From: Oryzias latipes
Lineage: Eukaryota > Chordata > Actinopteri > Beloniformes > Adrianichthyidae
Direction of reading: 5' to 3'
NCBI RefSeq assembly: GCF_002234675.1
Contig: NC_019866.2
Coordinates: forward strand, 542,083-606,082
Length of the DNA: 64,000 nucleotides
The stretch's first letter is position 1; every line of letters begins with the position of its first letter. Below the pieces are notes generated by a model. The model worked only from the letters and a program-made list of their open reading frames with translations. It did not search any database and had not been told where the DNA came from. Made by a program: the position numbers and the translations under genes. Positions 11,701-23,460 of the stretch are shown here, one piece after another.

Positions 11701-14700
11701 CAAACGCTCTGCTAGCCAAAGGTCTCTGCTAAGCGGGGAATGTGGCTGCTGCAGCGCCGCCTGCTGGTGGATTTCCCTCCAGCTGGTTCTAGTGAGAAGC
11801 AGGGAGACGTGTTCATGTCTGAATCTGTTCGGTCTTCTTGGAGTTCCTCCGTGGTCGGCGTCTAACCGACCGCTCCTTCCAGGCTGCTGCTGAAGGCCGG
11901 CATCGACATCAACAGAACCACCAAGTCCGGAACGGCTCTCCACGAAGCGGCGCTCTACGGAAAGACCGAAGTGGTCCGACTGCTGCTGGATGTGAGTTCC
12001 CTCCCGAAACAAGAGGAGGTGGGCGTGGCCTGCTGCAGCTTTGCTCTCCTCTGTCTTTTTCAACAGGTTTGCTCTGCGTGGGCGGAGCTTGATGGGTTTG
12101 TATGGTTTCCATGGCTACAGCACATTTCCTGCTTGTCTGTCTGTGCTCGTGATCTGTGCACGAAGCAAAGCGTGAAAGACAGGAAGTGTTAGCGTGGTTG
12201 TCCCTGCAGGCTGGAGTGGACGTGAACATCAGGAACACCTACAACCAGACGGCGCTGGACATCGTCAACCAGTTCACCACGTCACACGCCAGCAAAGACA
12301 TCAAGCAGATGCTGCGAGGTCAGAGCACACGCTGCCGCTGTGCCGTCTTGACATCCGGAACACTTTGGGGGGGGGGGCTCAGCAACGGTCTGACGTTCTT
12401 TGAAGTATTCTAACTCCTCCCCCGTTTGTCATTTATGGGATTCTGAAGTGGATCCATTGGATCCACATTAATCCCCTAAAACTCGTGTCAGACTTAAGGC
12501 CCGCCATGACATTTATGTGGCCCGCGAGAGCATAAAAGTTTTTAATGTGTATTCATTCATATTTAGGGGGAATCTGACGTAAACTATCTGATTGGTCAGC
12601 TATACATCAGGACTTAAACACTGTCCATAAAACCTAACCTGACAGAATCAAATGTAAAGGATTTATGTTAAAGTAACAAGCTAACAAATGTTTCTATGCA
12701 ACTGGAATTGTCACTTTAAAAAGTTACGAGTTATTTACCATTAAGGAGTAGTTACATTTATTTTTCATTACTTTTTGTTACATTTATAAGTTACATCTGG
12801 CCCTTTGAGGACAGACACTATGCAGATGTGGCCCCCAGTGAAAATGAGTCTGACCCCCCTGACCTAAACGGTCAAAGAGTTCTGATCTTGTTTTTCTGCC
12901 GTCGCCGGTGACGTCTCAGGTACTAAAGGGCTAAAGGGTCTGAACTTTTTACACAGATTTTAGGTGACGCGAACGTTGGATTTAACGTCTGAACTCTGTT
13001 AAATTATTATTTACTCAGCGGCTTTCTGCTGTTTTTCACTCAATCTTCACATTTAAGTCCCAAATCCTCTGAACATCCACTACTCATGATACTCCCCCCT
13101 CCGTGGTGTTTCTGACCTCGTGTGTGAGAACAATACATTGTTTCCGTTCGTCTGATCCTTTTGGGTTTCTCCACAGACGCCACGGGGATTCTCCAGGTCC
13201 GAGCTCTGAAGGACTACTGGAACCTCCACGACCCCACGGCCCTCAACATCCGAGCAGGAGACGTGATCATGGTGAGAAGCTTTTGGTTCTGGTTCAGGAA
13301 CCGTGAGAGTCGGAGCAGAAGTTCAAGGCTGGTGGAGGAAGTCTGCCCCGTGTGTGTGTGAGACATCACACATCACCTGTAACAGGTGATGTGTGATGTC
13401 GGCAGAGACCAGAGCAGGTCCACAGAAATGTCTTTGGTCCATAGGGGGCGCTGTGACTCACACAAAGCAGGTCCAGACCATCGACTAGATCAAAGACCTG
13501 GACTGAGTGAGTGGGACCCCCACCCCACACCCCTAATAGTAAACTGTGTACTGCCAGCTCCACCAAATCAAGTCATTCAACACGGCCGCCGCGTTGGAGC
13601 CAGAAATCATCAGTAAGAAGTGATTGGTCCGAGTTGGTCTGAATCATTATCTCTATGGTAACCCTTCTGACCAATCAGGAGTCAGCTCATTGGAAGGCCA
13701 CACCCCTCCCTCTTGAAATCAAGTTTTTGGACGTAAGGCCAGCAGGCTCCTTTACTTTTATTGAATCATGCGATTGGTCAGTTTATAAACTGAATAACTG
13801 AATAACTTATTAAGATGTTAAAAAAGGTGTCAAAGTTAGAATGTTTATTCTGAGCAATGCAGTGACTAAGTAACAGCTGCTTATTTCTCAATAGAAGTCT
13901 ATGAGCTTCTTGGAGCCACTTCCTGTTTGGAACGTCAGGGGGCGGGGCCACTCAGTCCAGTTCTCATTTACAGTCAGTGGCTTAACCAGATCCTTTACAG
14001 TAGAATGAAGGCAGCAGAAAGGGCTGGAGTCCTTCCATGAAACCCTGAAGACTTCAGAAAGTGTTCAGACTGGAAACTGTCTCTGTGGCGCCCCCTGCAG
14101 GTGTTGGAGCAGCACGTAGACGGCCGGTGGAAGGGTCACATCCATGACAGCCAGAGAGGGACAGACAGAGTGGGCTTCTTCCCGCCGTCCATCGTGGAGG
14201 TGATCAGCAGGAGGAGCGGTGAGTTCCTGCTCCTCCAGGAGCCCCAGACTGATGGTGAAACCTGGAGGACCGGTTCTGTTCTGATGCTTCCTATTATTCA
14301 TAGTTTTTTCTGCTGTTAGCTTCATGCTAGCGGGGAGAGTCTACGTTTTGTGTGTTTGGTCCGTTTGAAGTGATTGTTAAAGAAGAAGATGTTGGTTTGT
14401 TGTTTTAGTTTCATGCTTCTGCCCCTCAGCAGGTGAGGCGTCTGCCCCCGCGGCGGCATCACTCACCCGTTTAGGTTTAAAGAGTGACCTGGGTCCGTGG
14501 CCTACAGTGATCTGTGCTGTCTTGGTCCTATGACCCAGAAACAGGACATGTGTGGAACCTGGATGTTTATCACTGAAACATGATGCACTGTCCTATGTTG
14601 ACCAGCAGGGGGCACTGTCCCATCCCAGAACTAACATGGGTGCTTTTAGGCCATTCCATGCTCCACCCCTTCCAACCCTTCCCCTTCTCTCCATCCAAAC

Positions 14701-17700
14701 AACAAAGTACCCCCCCATCTCTAACCACCAGCTTGATAACCTCCGTTCCCCACTCCTCTTCCTTCCTGTCTCGCCCTGTAGGGGGCACTCTATCCCGGCA
14801 CGCCTCCCTGCCCACCCAGCGCCAGCAGCTGCTGTCCAGGGCCCCCCTCTCCTCCAGCCTTAGCTCCGCCTCTCACACCGATGACACCTTTACACTGTTC
14901 GCTCCGCCCACCCATGTGGTGTTTCCTCTCGCCAACGGTCTCACCGCCGCCACAGGTACACACCCACCCAGGGGACACGCCAGGAACACTGGGGGCTTTG
15001 TCACACCTGTGTTCACCACAGAAAGACCACAAGGTCTTTGTTGTAGCTGGAACTGTTGTTACCACGTGGTAGAGTAAAGATCCTTTCAAAAGGATGAGTC
15101 GATCATGAGGAGAGAGTCTGAAAGATGGATGGATGATGGATGGATGATGGATGGATGATGGATGGATGGATGGATGCAGTGAGTTCACACTCAGATGTTC
15201 CAGAATTAAGTCTTTGGTTGGACCCAAAGAATTGTGGGTAAAAGAAGTTCTGGTTCTTTTTCCTGTGAGTCCGGATCTGAGGAAGTGTCTGCTTCCTGAA
15301 CAGAAACCTGCACCCCCCACCCTCCACCTCTTACTGCACCCCACCCCCCGCCCCGTCTGCAGCCCCTCTCTGCCCCCCCCCCCCCCCAGAGCGTTGGCTG
15401 CAGCTGATTGGCTGCGTTCTCGTCTGCAGCTGGAGACAGGAACAGCGTGGGGAGCACCGGCAGCGTTGGAAGCACTCGCAGTGCGGGCAGCGGGCAGAGC
15501 GCCGAGAGCAACAGCGCCCCCAACGGACACCAGCACAACCAGGTAGGTCAGACTGAACTCACACCTGTGGTGAGGTGTGGGAGTCGGGGGGGTATGTTAG
15601 TGTTGGGGCGACTCAAACAGCTTCATCCCAACAGTCTGAGAGGTCGTCATTCAGACACAAACACAAAGTTTTCCTAATTATTTAGGATTTTAGGAGCTCT
15701 TATGAAAACAGAGAACTACCTGAAGTTCAACAGGTAACCAGCAGGAGGCACACGGTCCAGGAACCAGCAGTCTCCATGTCTGAATCATCCTCGTATAACA
15801 AAATATTTTTTATCAGCTGTGATGACATGGGGGTGTGGCCTTTGATTGACAGGTGGATTGTTTGTTGCAGCAAACGTTCCAACAGACACCTGTCAATCAA
15901 GTACAAAGGTATGCGGCGTGTACTGCAGTACACCTGACAAATGATCAGGTGTACCATGGGATATTATTACATGTCATCTCATTTGTGTAAACGTGCTTGA
16001 TCCTCAAGCCTCGGTGGCGTTAACACATAGGGGAGGGGTCGTTCCGTACGGGTGGGTCTTTGGGTTGTCCGGGTCCCTGGAGGGTTTTAGAGAGGAGCGG
16101 CTGTATCTTCAGGGGAGCTCAGGTGTGTCTGCTGTCCCTTTGAGGCTGGTACGGCCCCCTCAAGGGTCGTTATGGAAACGGGATGCATCTTCTGGGATGC
16201 TGACGGGGTCCGCAGCATCCTCATCGGTTTGTGTGACCATCTTCCTCCTCCTGCTTGTAGGCGGCGCCCCCTGCTGTGGAGCCGGGACTCTCGGTAGACG
16301 TCAGTGCTCAGGCCGACCTCCCTGCAGGTGCGTCTCCTGCTTGTCAGGCTCCTCACTGAACAGTTTGACACGACTGACCCCCAACCCTCTGGGCCTCAGG
16401 TGGGACTCCGCGGAGGCAGACGGTGAAGCGGGCGGCAGAGCCCAGCGTGTCCCAGCAGTTCTGCCGTCCACAGCAGCTGCTGGACGGGAAGGTGAGGACC
16501 CAAACATGATTCGTAACACCTCCGCTCCTCCAGCCGCCTCTTCAACCGTGGAAGCAATAAACTCATTCATTTTTTTCATCTTCTTGACCGTTTTTCCCTT
16601 TCGGGGTCACGGGGTTGCCGGAGCCTATCCCGGCCACTTGGGTGTAGGCAGGGGACGCCCTGGACAGGTCGCCAGTCTGTCTCAGGGTAGAATATCCTCA
16701 ATCACACATCCATTCACTCTCACACTCACACCTATGGACAATTTAGAGTTGCCAATCAACCTATGAAGCATGTTTTTGGACAGTGGGAGGAAGCCGGAGA
16801 TCCCGGAGAAAACCCACGCATACACGGGGAGAACATGCAAACTCCACACAGAAAGGTCCCCCATTGATGTTGTGTTTTTTATGTCCCCCAGCCGGGACTT
16901 GAACCGGGGGCCTTCTTGCTGTGAGGCAAGAGCGATAACCACTGCACCACCGTGCAGCCCAATAAGCAATAAAGCAATAAACTCCAAGACTGAATCTGGA
17001 ATAGGGTTTTTTGTGTCCACGGTTGAAGACACGGTTAGATTGTCGTCACGGCGGTAAACGGTTGTTTTGTGGACGTAAGTCAGGGTCTGGTCGTTGTGGT
17101 GGTGCCGGTCTGTTTGATGAGACGTGGTGTTGCAGGACGCGGACGCCATCTTTCAGTGGCTCAGTGACTTCCAGCTGGAGCAGTACACCGCCAGCTTCGT
17201 GAGCGCCGGTTATGACGTGCCCACCATCAGCAGGATGACCCCTGAGGTGAACACATCACACACCCAAACACGTGCGCTGCAGACGGACGCGCTCTGATCC
17301 CTTCATCCTGCAGGATCTGACCGCCATCGGAGTGACCAAACCAGGACACCGCAAGAAAATCTCCATGGAGATCAACAACCTGAACATCCCAGAGTGGCTG
17401 CCCGACTTCATCCCAGTAAGACCCGCCCGGCTGCTGTTGGGTCCGGTTTGCTGACTTTGGCGTGACCTCTGCTCTGTCTCCCCAGTCCGACCTCGGCGAG
17501 TGGCTCAGCGCCATCGGCCTCCCGCAGTACCACAAGAAACTGTCTGAGAACGGTTACGACTCCATGAGCATCGTCAGAGACCTGACCTGGGAGGACCTGC
17601 AGGAGATCGGCATCACCAAGCTGGGTGAGGAGACGTCACAGGGCGGCGCGCCGGCGCTCCTGCAGGAGCTCTGCTCTAACGGAGGGTCCTTGGTCCCGCA

Positions 17701-20205
17701 GGCCACCAGAAGAAGCTGATGCTGGCGGTGAAGAAGCTGTGCGACATCCAGAGGGTGATCCTGCAGGCGGACTCCGGCCACGGCACGCTGAGGCGGAAAG
17801 CCCCCCGGAGCCTTCACCTGGTGGCCATCGAGTCTCCTGATGCCAGCAGCGAATGCTCCTCGCCTCACACCCCCAAGATGATGACCTTCCAGGACAGCGA
17901 GCTGAGCTCCGAGCTGCAGACCGCCATGTCCAGCCACTATGGCGGCTGTGAGGAAGGCTTGGCCATCAAGAGTGCAGTAGGGATGTCCCGGAGTCAGGAG
18001 AGCCTGGAGACGCGGTCCCGAGGGTCCGGACGCTCCCAGGAGCTCCCCTCGGCCTACGTCAACCCCCACAGTTGGCCTCCGGAGGGGGTGGAGGGCAGCC
18101 CGGCCAAGGAGAGGAACCTCCCCGAGGGCTGGGACCAGAGACCTCTGCAGCAGCAGCAGCCTCCGCCCAAGCAGGTTCCTCTGGGAACGGCCACCGTCTT
18201 CAAGTACCCGGCCGTCCCGGCCAAACCCCAGCTGGCAGGAGGTCCGTCCCCCCACGGCTCCCCCGCCCTGAAGGCGTTCACCTACCTGCACTCTCGGTGC
18301 GGCTCCACGGACCTGAGCTCAGCGTCCAGACCTGAGAACCGCCACATGACTCTGGCGCCCCCCAAGAGGCGCAGCCAGGCCGCGACCCGGTACGCTCTGT
18401 CGGACGGAGAGCCCGACGAAGACGAGGATGAGCTCGCGGTTCCCCGTGGAAGCGTGCCGTCCTACGCCACACTGACCCGGAAGCCCGCGCGCAGCCAGGC
18501 GGGTCGGTCCCAACCGGGCTCAGAGCGGAACGTGGGGCGGAGTCAGTCTTTTGCGGTGCGGGCCCGGAAAAAATTCCCCCCACCCCCGCCCCCGAAGAGG
18601 CTGAGCTCAGTAAGCAGCACTACAAGCGGCGAGCTGAGCGACAGCAGCCCCACATCCTCCTCCGGGGGGGTGATGACGGACAGCCCGGGGAGCGTTAGGA
18701 GCATCGCCGCTTCCCTGGAGGGCGGGGCTGACGTCAGGAAAACCCCAGGACCCAAACCGGCCCCCACCCATCCGAAACCAGCAAACGCCACAGAGACCAG
18801 AGAGCCTGAAGGGGGCAGGAGGCGGGTGCAGAGCCAATGCCTCGTGGGACAGGCCAGCACCAGCTTGGACCCGGACCGAGGACCCAAGTCCGACTCTGAG
18901 GAAGAAGAACCCAAAGGTCCTGGGCTGGAGGGTTCGTCCTCCCCCCAGAACAGCTCCAGTGAGTGCATCCCCTTCGCAGAGGAAGGAAACCTGACCATCA
19001 AACAGAGACCCAAAGCTCCTGGTCCGCCCCGGGCCGAGGCGGTTCTGGAGCCTCCTGCTGCCAAGAGTCTGGAAGTGCCGGAGTTCAACCTGAAGGAGTC
19101 GGACACGGTGAAGCGCCGACACAAACCCAAAGAGAGGGGGGAGGGGGAGGGCTCCCCGGACCCAACCGTTGGATCGGACTCTGGGGGCAGCAGGCCTCCA
19201 TCACGGAACCAAGACCAAGTCAGAACCACAGAGGCCACCCTTGATCGGCCTGTCAGTCCGGCTAAAGGGTCTCCTGTAAAACCGCCGCTCTCCCCAAAAC
19301 CAGCTGTGGCTCCAAAACCTGTTCGCAACAGCCTGCTGGCAGCTCAAGGTGAGAACCGCCCCAGAACCTGCAGTCCGCTGGGATTCTGGTTTCTGGTCTT
19401 CATGGACTTTCTGGTTTAGAGCAGGGTTCTTCTCTGATGGTTAGAAGTATGGAGTCTTTGATTGCTTTAGTCCTGATCGGTCTTCTAGTCTGGACTGTGT
19501 TTTCTAGGCGACTTGATGGTTTTTGGTATCAGAATCAGTTCAGTCCTGAACCGAGGACCACGGCCTTCTGGTCCTTCTCTGGTTCCTCGGGGGGGAGGTC
19601 TTTCTGTTTGCTAAGGAATTCCAGTCTGGACTGGTCCTAAAGACTTGGTTTGTTCTGAACTCAGTTGGTTTGTTTAAGCTGAACTTGTGAGTTCTGGTTC
19701 TTTACTCCTGGTTTTGTGAAAACCCAATGGGACCTGGTTTTCTGAAGTGGTCTCTGGTGTTTTCTTCAGGAGGACCGTCCTCCCCGACCGTGACCGTCAG
19801 CGTGGTCCAAAGTGTGGCCTTCGCGTCCCCATCCTCGCCCTCCCACGGGTCTCCAGCCCCTCAGAGCCCCTCGCTGGCAGCTGGAAGGCGCCAGGTGGGT
19901 CAGGGGGGTCCAGGTTTTGCGGTGGACCCAGCGGCGGGGACGGAGGTGGTCCAGCAGAAACTGGACCAGACCAGCACCTCCCTGGCAGCAGCTCTGAAGG
20001 CCGTAGAGAGGAAGCTGGAGGACAGTGACGGGTGAGTGAGACTCTGACCTATGCGGTGAGGAAGATGAGGGCGTGGCCTTCCTCACTCTTGCTCTCCGTC
20101 CCAAACAGCGAGGTGAGGTCGGTGAGGTCTGCAGGGACCATCCTGGACGACATCGGAAACATGTTTGATGACCTGGCCGACCAGCTCGACGCCATGTTGG
20201 ACTGA
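2776..20205 (+). CDS. caskin2: Caskin-2 (ankyrin/SH3/SAM neuronal scaffold), 5'-partial
   Basis: Nineteen coding exons are visible: 2776-2827, 10008-10105, 10248-10393, 10503-10598, 10873-11003, 11883-11991, 12210-12318, 13177-13271, 14101-14218, 14782-14955, 15430-15542, 16261-16327, 16400-16491, 17136-17246, 17314-17415, 17486-17624, 17702-19348, 19770-20031 and 20109-20205 (TGA). All have GT-AG borders and compatible phases, giving about 1251 residues; only the first roughly 35-40 residues are missing. Domain order is ankyrin repeats (10008-12318), an SH3 domain (13177-14218, ALKDYW to [10 protein letters not shown]), a GDRNSVGS serine-rich motif, two SAM domains (17136-17415 and 17486-about 17760), a long proline-rich segment with [11 protein letters not shown], and the C-terminal helix ending [10 protein letters not shown]. 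Caskin-2 is preferred over Caskin-1 because of motifs such as [35 protein letters not shown] and [18 protein letters not shown]. Caskin proteins are cytoplasmic scaffolds; Caskin-1 binds CASK, whereas Caskin-2 lacks that activity. Confidence 0.93.
2999..3975. repeat. ~1 kb minisatellite of 10-bp half-units
   Basis: The array is built from degenerate 10-bp blocks (GGTTCTGGAC, TCTAGATTCT, TCTGGACTCT) in variable order over almost 1 kb. The variable block order indicates old, repeatedly rearranged copies. A minus-strand open frame of 170 codons through it (S/R/T/Q/N/E-rich) is a by-product of the repeat. Confidence 0.93.
5690..8065. repeat. 2.4 kb minisatellite, 14-bp unit TGTATGTTAGGACG
   Basis: About 170 tandem copies of TGTATGTTAGGACG and variants (GGACA, AATACA, ATGAAG endings). 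Higher-order blocks recur, such as GGACG-GGACA-AATACA-ATGAAG. The array contains many ACATGTATGT stretches and one unit in reverse orientation near 6544-6560. There are no coding features. Confidence 0.95.
8917..9202. repeat. TG-rich microsatellite with GAGCG interruptions
   Basis: Runs of (TG)n interrupted regularly by GAGCG, GAGCATG and GAGCGTCAG. On the complementary strand this reads as H/T-rich open frames, which are repeat artefacts. Confidence 0.93.
11004..11882 (+). other. caskin2 intron, no recognised content
   Basis: Intron between two ankyrin exons. It holds no exon, and no clear repeat apart from a CTCF-like GC-rich motif on the minus strand near 11749-11767. Confidence 0.6.
12483..12860. 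mobile_element. Possible non-autonomous hAT-like element
   Basis: One end reads GTGTCAGACTTAAGGCCCG. The other, on the reverse strand, reads GGTCAGACTCATTTTCACTGG followed by GGCCAC. The imperfect inverted termini (GTCAGACTYA) and the 'aggcccg ... tggccc' motif resemble short DNA transposons common in vertebrates. It lies in a caskin2 intron, has no transposase, and target-site duplications were not resolved. Confidence 0.35.
13272..14100 (+). other. caskin2 intron between the SH3 exons
   Basis: Besides the palindrome at 13362-13400 it carries dispersed-repeat-like sequence at about 13600-13960. That segment includes a TTGGAAGGCCACACCCCT stretch similar to 5120-5145, and a TCAATAGAAGTCTATGAGC / GGGGCGGGGCCACT-type segment often seen in fish repeats. 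No exon was recognised. Confidence 0.5.
13362..13400. repeat. 39-bp near-perfect palindrome
   Basis: Two perfect 19-bp arms (GACATCACACATCACCTGT and its reverse complement) are separated by one A, in the intron between the two SH3 exons of caskin2. It could extrude as a cruciform or fold as a hairpin in the pre-mRNA. Confidence 0.95.
14602..14617 (+). promoter_or_regulatory. CTCF-like motif
   Basis: CCAGCAGGGGGCACTG matches the core of the vertebrate CTCF consensus. It lies in a caskin2 intron. This is a sequence match only; occupancy is unknown. Confidence 0.45.
15124..15177. repeat. (GATG)n microsatellite
   Basis: Tandem GATG/GATGGAT units lie in a caskin2 intron. The reverse strand gives the HPSIHPS-type open frames, which are artefacts. 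Confidence 0.9.
16565..16971 (-). mobile_element. tRNA-headed SINE / L2-tailed retroposon with 13-bp TSD
   Basis: Read on the minus strand, it starts GGGCTGCACGGTGGTGCAG with an A-box-like TGGTGCAGTGG and a B-box-like GGTTCAAGTCC. A body then follows that resembles the 3' part of teleost L2-type LINEs (GGAGTTTGCATGTTCTCC, then a GCCGGGATAGGCTCCGGCAAC-like end). It is flanked on both sides by a perfect 13-bp direct repeat AAGCAATAAACTC (16552-16564 and 16972-16984), which marks a target-primed insertion into a caskin2 intron. The family name is uncertain. Confidence 0.8.
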
Positions 20206-20801
20206 AGACGCCACATTTATTTTGAAAGGAACATCCTCAGGAAGAGAGACGGGTGAAGGAGGAGCTTCCCCGCCGTCACATCCGCCGCTCTCAGCTGGTC
20301 TGTGGGAGATACCAGCTCTACCACAGACCAGGTCTCACGTTTCACCCTGGATCCTGCGAGGGAGGGGGGTGACTGTAAACTCACTGCCAAAGATCTGTTC
20401 AGGAGTTTGGGATCACGGTCCAATTCAAGAGGTGCATCTATGTCCAAGTGTTTTTGAACGACCATTGTTTGCTAGAAAGAGTTTCCACTGAAGAACAACA
20501 GACGTTAGCGCTAACCGCAGATCTAGTCCAAACATTTCACGTCTGATACTGAAAGACGGATCCACATCCGTAAAATTCCTTTTTTAAAGCCATTCCTGTT
20601 AAACATGAAACTCGCAGTTCTGCTGCCCCCTGCTGTCCAGACTCAGTTCCAGCAGCCGGAAAATCAAAGCTCTGCACCACTTTAAAAAAAAACTATGAAC
20701 ACCTGCAGCAGGTGAGGGGGCGGAGCTAGTATGTATCACTAAACATGACAGGGTTTCTGTGACAAACACGTGAAAGGGGGGAGGTCTTTAAAAACTACTA
20801 T

Positions 20802-20853
20802 ATATAGAGATATATCTATCTCTCTCTCTCTCTCTACATATATATATATATAT
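20802..20853. repeat. TA/CT microsatellite
   Basis: A stretch of TATATAGAGATATAT, then (CT)n, then (TA)n in the caskin2 3' flank. Confidence 0.9.
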
Positions 20854-22208
20854 CTTAGCGGCAACCAACATTTTGATCCTCGGGTTTCCTCTAGCGCCCC
20901 CAGGTGGCTATCAGTGACACAGCACTTGTTTGTTTTCGTGGTCAAAGGAGACATTCACTCCGATTTAGGCAAAAAAAAAAACACTAAAGTAAAAGCACTG
21001 TAGTAAAATCCCTTTATAGAATATTTAAACTCTGGATTGAAATACAGTCTAGTATATTGTTAGTCAGTGCTGTTATTACTGCAATAATGACCTTTGAAGA
21101 TGTAAAAAACAAGTTATTTGTAAAAATAGAACATGTACAAAAAACCTCAAAGAAAGTTCAGTTATTTTTATACTAGAAAAATCTTGTATTTTTTCTGAGA
21201 AAAGAACAGAAAAAGCATGTTTTTCTGCTAACTTTAGCTCTTCTTCCAGCCTGTTCCTCTACAGTAAAGTGTATTTCCTCACAGTGAACACTAGGGGGCA
21301 ATGTTTTCATGTTTCTAGCAAAAAGCGGAGAAAAGAAATAAAACCACTAAAGCTAAACAAAAATATGGTCTGCATGAATGCATGATCGATCCTTTAACAT
21401 GTTTTTTATGGATGTTTTATTTTGGCAAACCTGTATTTATCGTGTCTGTAGTGCCCCCTAGTGGTCAAAGTAAATACGTTTCTTGTTTTTAGGCAAACTG
21501 AATCTTGGGGCAATCCTCAAGCCTCCAAACGTTTCTGGCTGCTGGAACAAAACTGGACGTACTGTCCGACCATTTCAAGTTTTCGTTTTTTACAGAAGTG
21601 TTCTTGTCCTCCGTCATCCGGGTCACGTATCCCAGAATTCTGCTCTTCAGGACAGCTGGACTTTAAAGCTTCCCAGATGAAGAACGTCTCATATTTTAGC
21701 TGCTCTGAAGAGCAGAAACGTGTTCTTGTGTTGTTCCCATAAAGGGAGGAGTATTCTGTCCTTCATTTGCAAACTTTGTTTTTATTCTCGGTAGATCAAA
21801 TTAGTATTTAAGTTTTCTTTTTATTCTGTTGAAGAGCCTAAACCAAAGAGTGTGCAGATGTTCCTGAAGGCTCCTTTGAAGGAGCCTGCAGTGGATGCAG
21901 TTTAACAGCTGACTGAGATGCTTGCAGACGAGAACTGGTCCTAACAGGAATTCCCAGCAGACCTGAACGCATCACGTTTCTTAACGGACTGGAGGAAGAA
22001 AGAGTTTGACTGAACTGTAAATCTGAGATCAAACAACACTTCCTGCTGCTTTTTTTTTGAAAGAGGAAGCAGTGAACAGCTGTTCTTCTTTTGTTTTCTT
22101 TAATGTAAGAAATGCAAGTTAACCTTAAGCTGAATATACATTTACATGTTAAAGGTGGTCTTTCTTTCAAGAGAAGGGCGGACACAGGAGTGTTGTTTCC
22201 ACAGCTGT

Positions 22209-22222
22209 CCAGCAGAGGGCGC
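22209..22222 (+). promoter_or_regulatory. CTCF-like motif
   Basis: CCAGCAGAGGGCGC fits the CTCF core consensus. It lies between caskin2 and mvp. The call rests on the motif alone. Confidence 0.4.
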
Positions 22223-23216
22223 ACAGAGATTCCTAATCAGAAGTTCAAGCCTCCAAACTATTGAGGATTTCCTTTATGTATTTAATGAATTAAAGCTCAT
22301 TTAAATAAAGAATTAGAATCTGATGTTGCTTTTCTGGGATGTTTCACCCTGCAGGCCTCAAAGATAAACTCCATAACGATGACATAAAATCCTCCAAAAA
22401 GGATCATTAAGGTCTGTTCTTTAAAGCTAAATCATCTAAAGATGACAAACCTGGAGAAGCTGCTAAAGTTCATTTTAGAGCTTTCAAAAACAGCAGGATT
22501 CATGGGAATGCTACAAAAAGCTGCTAGATCAGTCAGATGAAGACCAACTAAAGTGAGGAAAATACTTCCAGCGTCTTTGGAGCAGAAATGTTCTGGATGT
22601 TTCAGGAGGAGAACGTTTTAAGGAACGTTTATTTCTGAAGCAGCCTCCTGTTTCAGGAACTGTAAAGGAAGAAGCTCCGATCTCCAGAAGAACCAGCCTG
22701 TTCATCCAGAACCTGGGATCCTTTTCCTGCAGAAACTCTGACGGGTTTCCGGATCCAAATGCAGGCAGAACTTCCTGACCGGATGAGGTTCTGGATGCAA
22801 CAGACCAGCTTCTCCTCGACTTTACTGGAACTGTTCTGTAGAGCCGACAGACCCGCCGTGACGTGGTTCTGGTGCGGTTCCTCTGAGAAGAACCAGTTTT
22901 CCTGCGACGTGGAGTAGAACCAGCGCGTTCCGTCTGCTCTGAGAGGAGAACTTTGTGGGTCAGCAGGGCTGCTCCTTCCTGGTTCTGTTTCCAGCTCTCC
23001 CTGCACGATTACCTGGACCAGGTGTGTTCCTTCAATCAGAACCCGGAGACATCCGACCGAGCTCATCAGCGGGGCTTGGAGATCTGGAGGACCAGAACTG
23101 AGCAGGTCTGTCTTACAGGAACTGTCCTGGTTCTGGAGGATCCGGCGCCTGTTTAGAACAGAATTGACCCGATTTCCTGGGATCCGTGAGGAGCTCAGAG
23201 GACGGCAGCGTCCTAC

Positions 23217-23250
23217 GTTTTATTCCTTCGATGGTTCGAAGGAATAAAAC
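23217..23250. promoter_or_regulatory. Perfect 15-bp hairpin carrying AATAAA on both strands
   Basis: The left arm GTTTTATTCCTTCGA and its exact reverse complement are separated by TGGT. Each strand therefore presents GAATAAAAC, which includes a polyadenylation hexamer, inside a stable stem. It sits about 220 bp upstream of the mvp promoter elements and 3 kb past the caskin2 stop, where it could help end transcription. That role is inferred. Confidence 0.55.
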
Positions 23251-23460
23251 TCGGACCGGATCCACCCTGATCCACCTTCAGGACGGATCCCAAGACGTGG
23301 AGGACAAACCCCAGAAGAGAAGATGATCATTTCAGTCAAACATGTTTTCTTTTTCTGAACTGACTGATTTTGTTTAGATTCTGTTATAAATTTGCCTGAA
23401 AACTTTAACTTTTTCTTTCCAAACAACTGAAGTTTCCATCCAAACATGGATGATACACTT

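Larger units (their letters stand above)
20206..23460. other. caskin2 3' UTR and caskin2-mvp intergenic region
   Basis: This begins with the caskin2 3' UTR. Candidate AATAAA signals are at 21337-21342 and 22304-22309, and which is used cannot be told from sequence. A CT/TA microsatellite lies at about 20802-20853. A CTCF-like CCAGCAGAGGGCGC is at 22209-22222 and a perfect hairpin at 23217-23250. No further gene was recognised; the open frames at 22653-23066 have no family resemblance. Confidence 0.55.

Noticed and set aside
16870-16960. tRNA-like sequence with a B-box
   Set aside because: It does not fold as a full tRNA and belongs to the retroposon flanked by the 13-bp TSD.
17554-19328. Long minus-strand frames antisense to the big caskin2 exon
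   Set aside because: Shadow frames of GC-rich coding sequence; the plus frame carries the conserved SAM and proline-rich protein.
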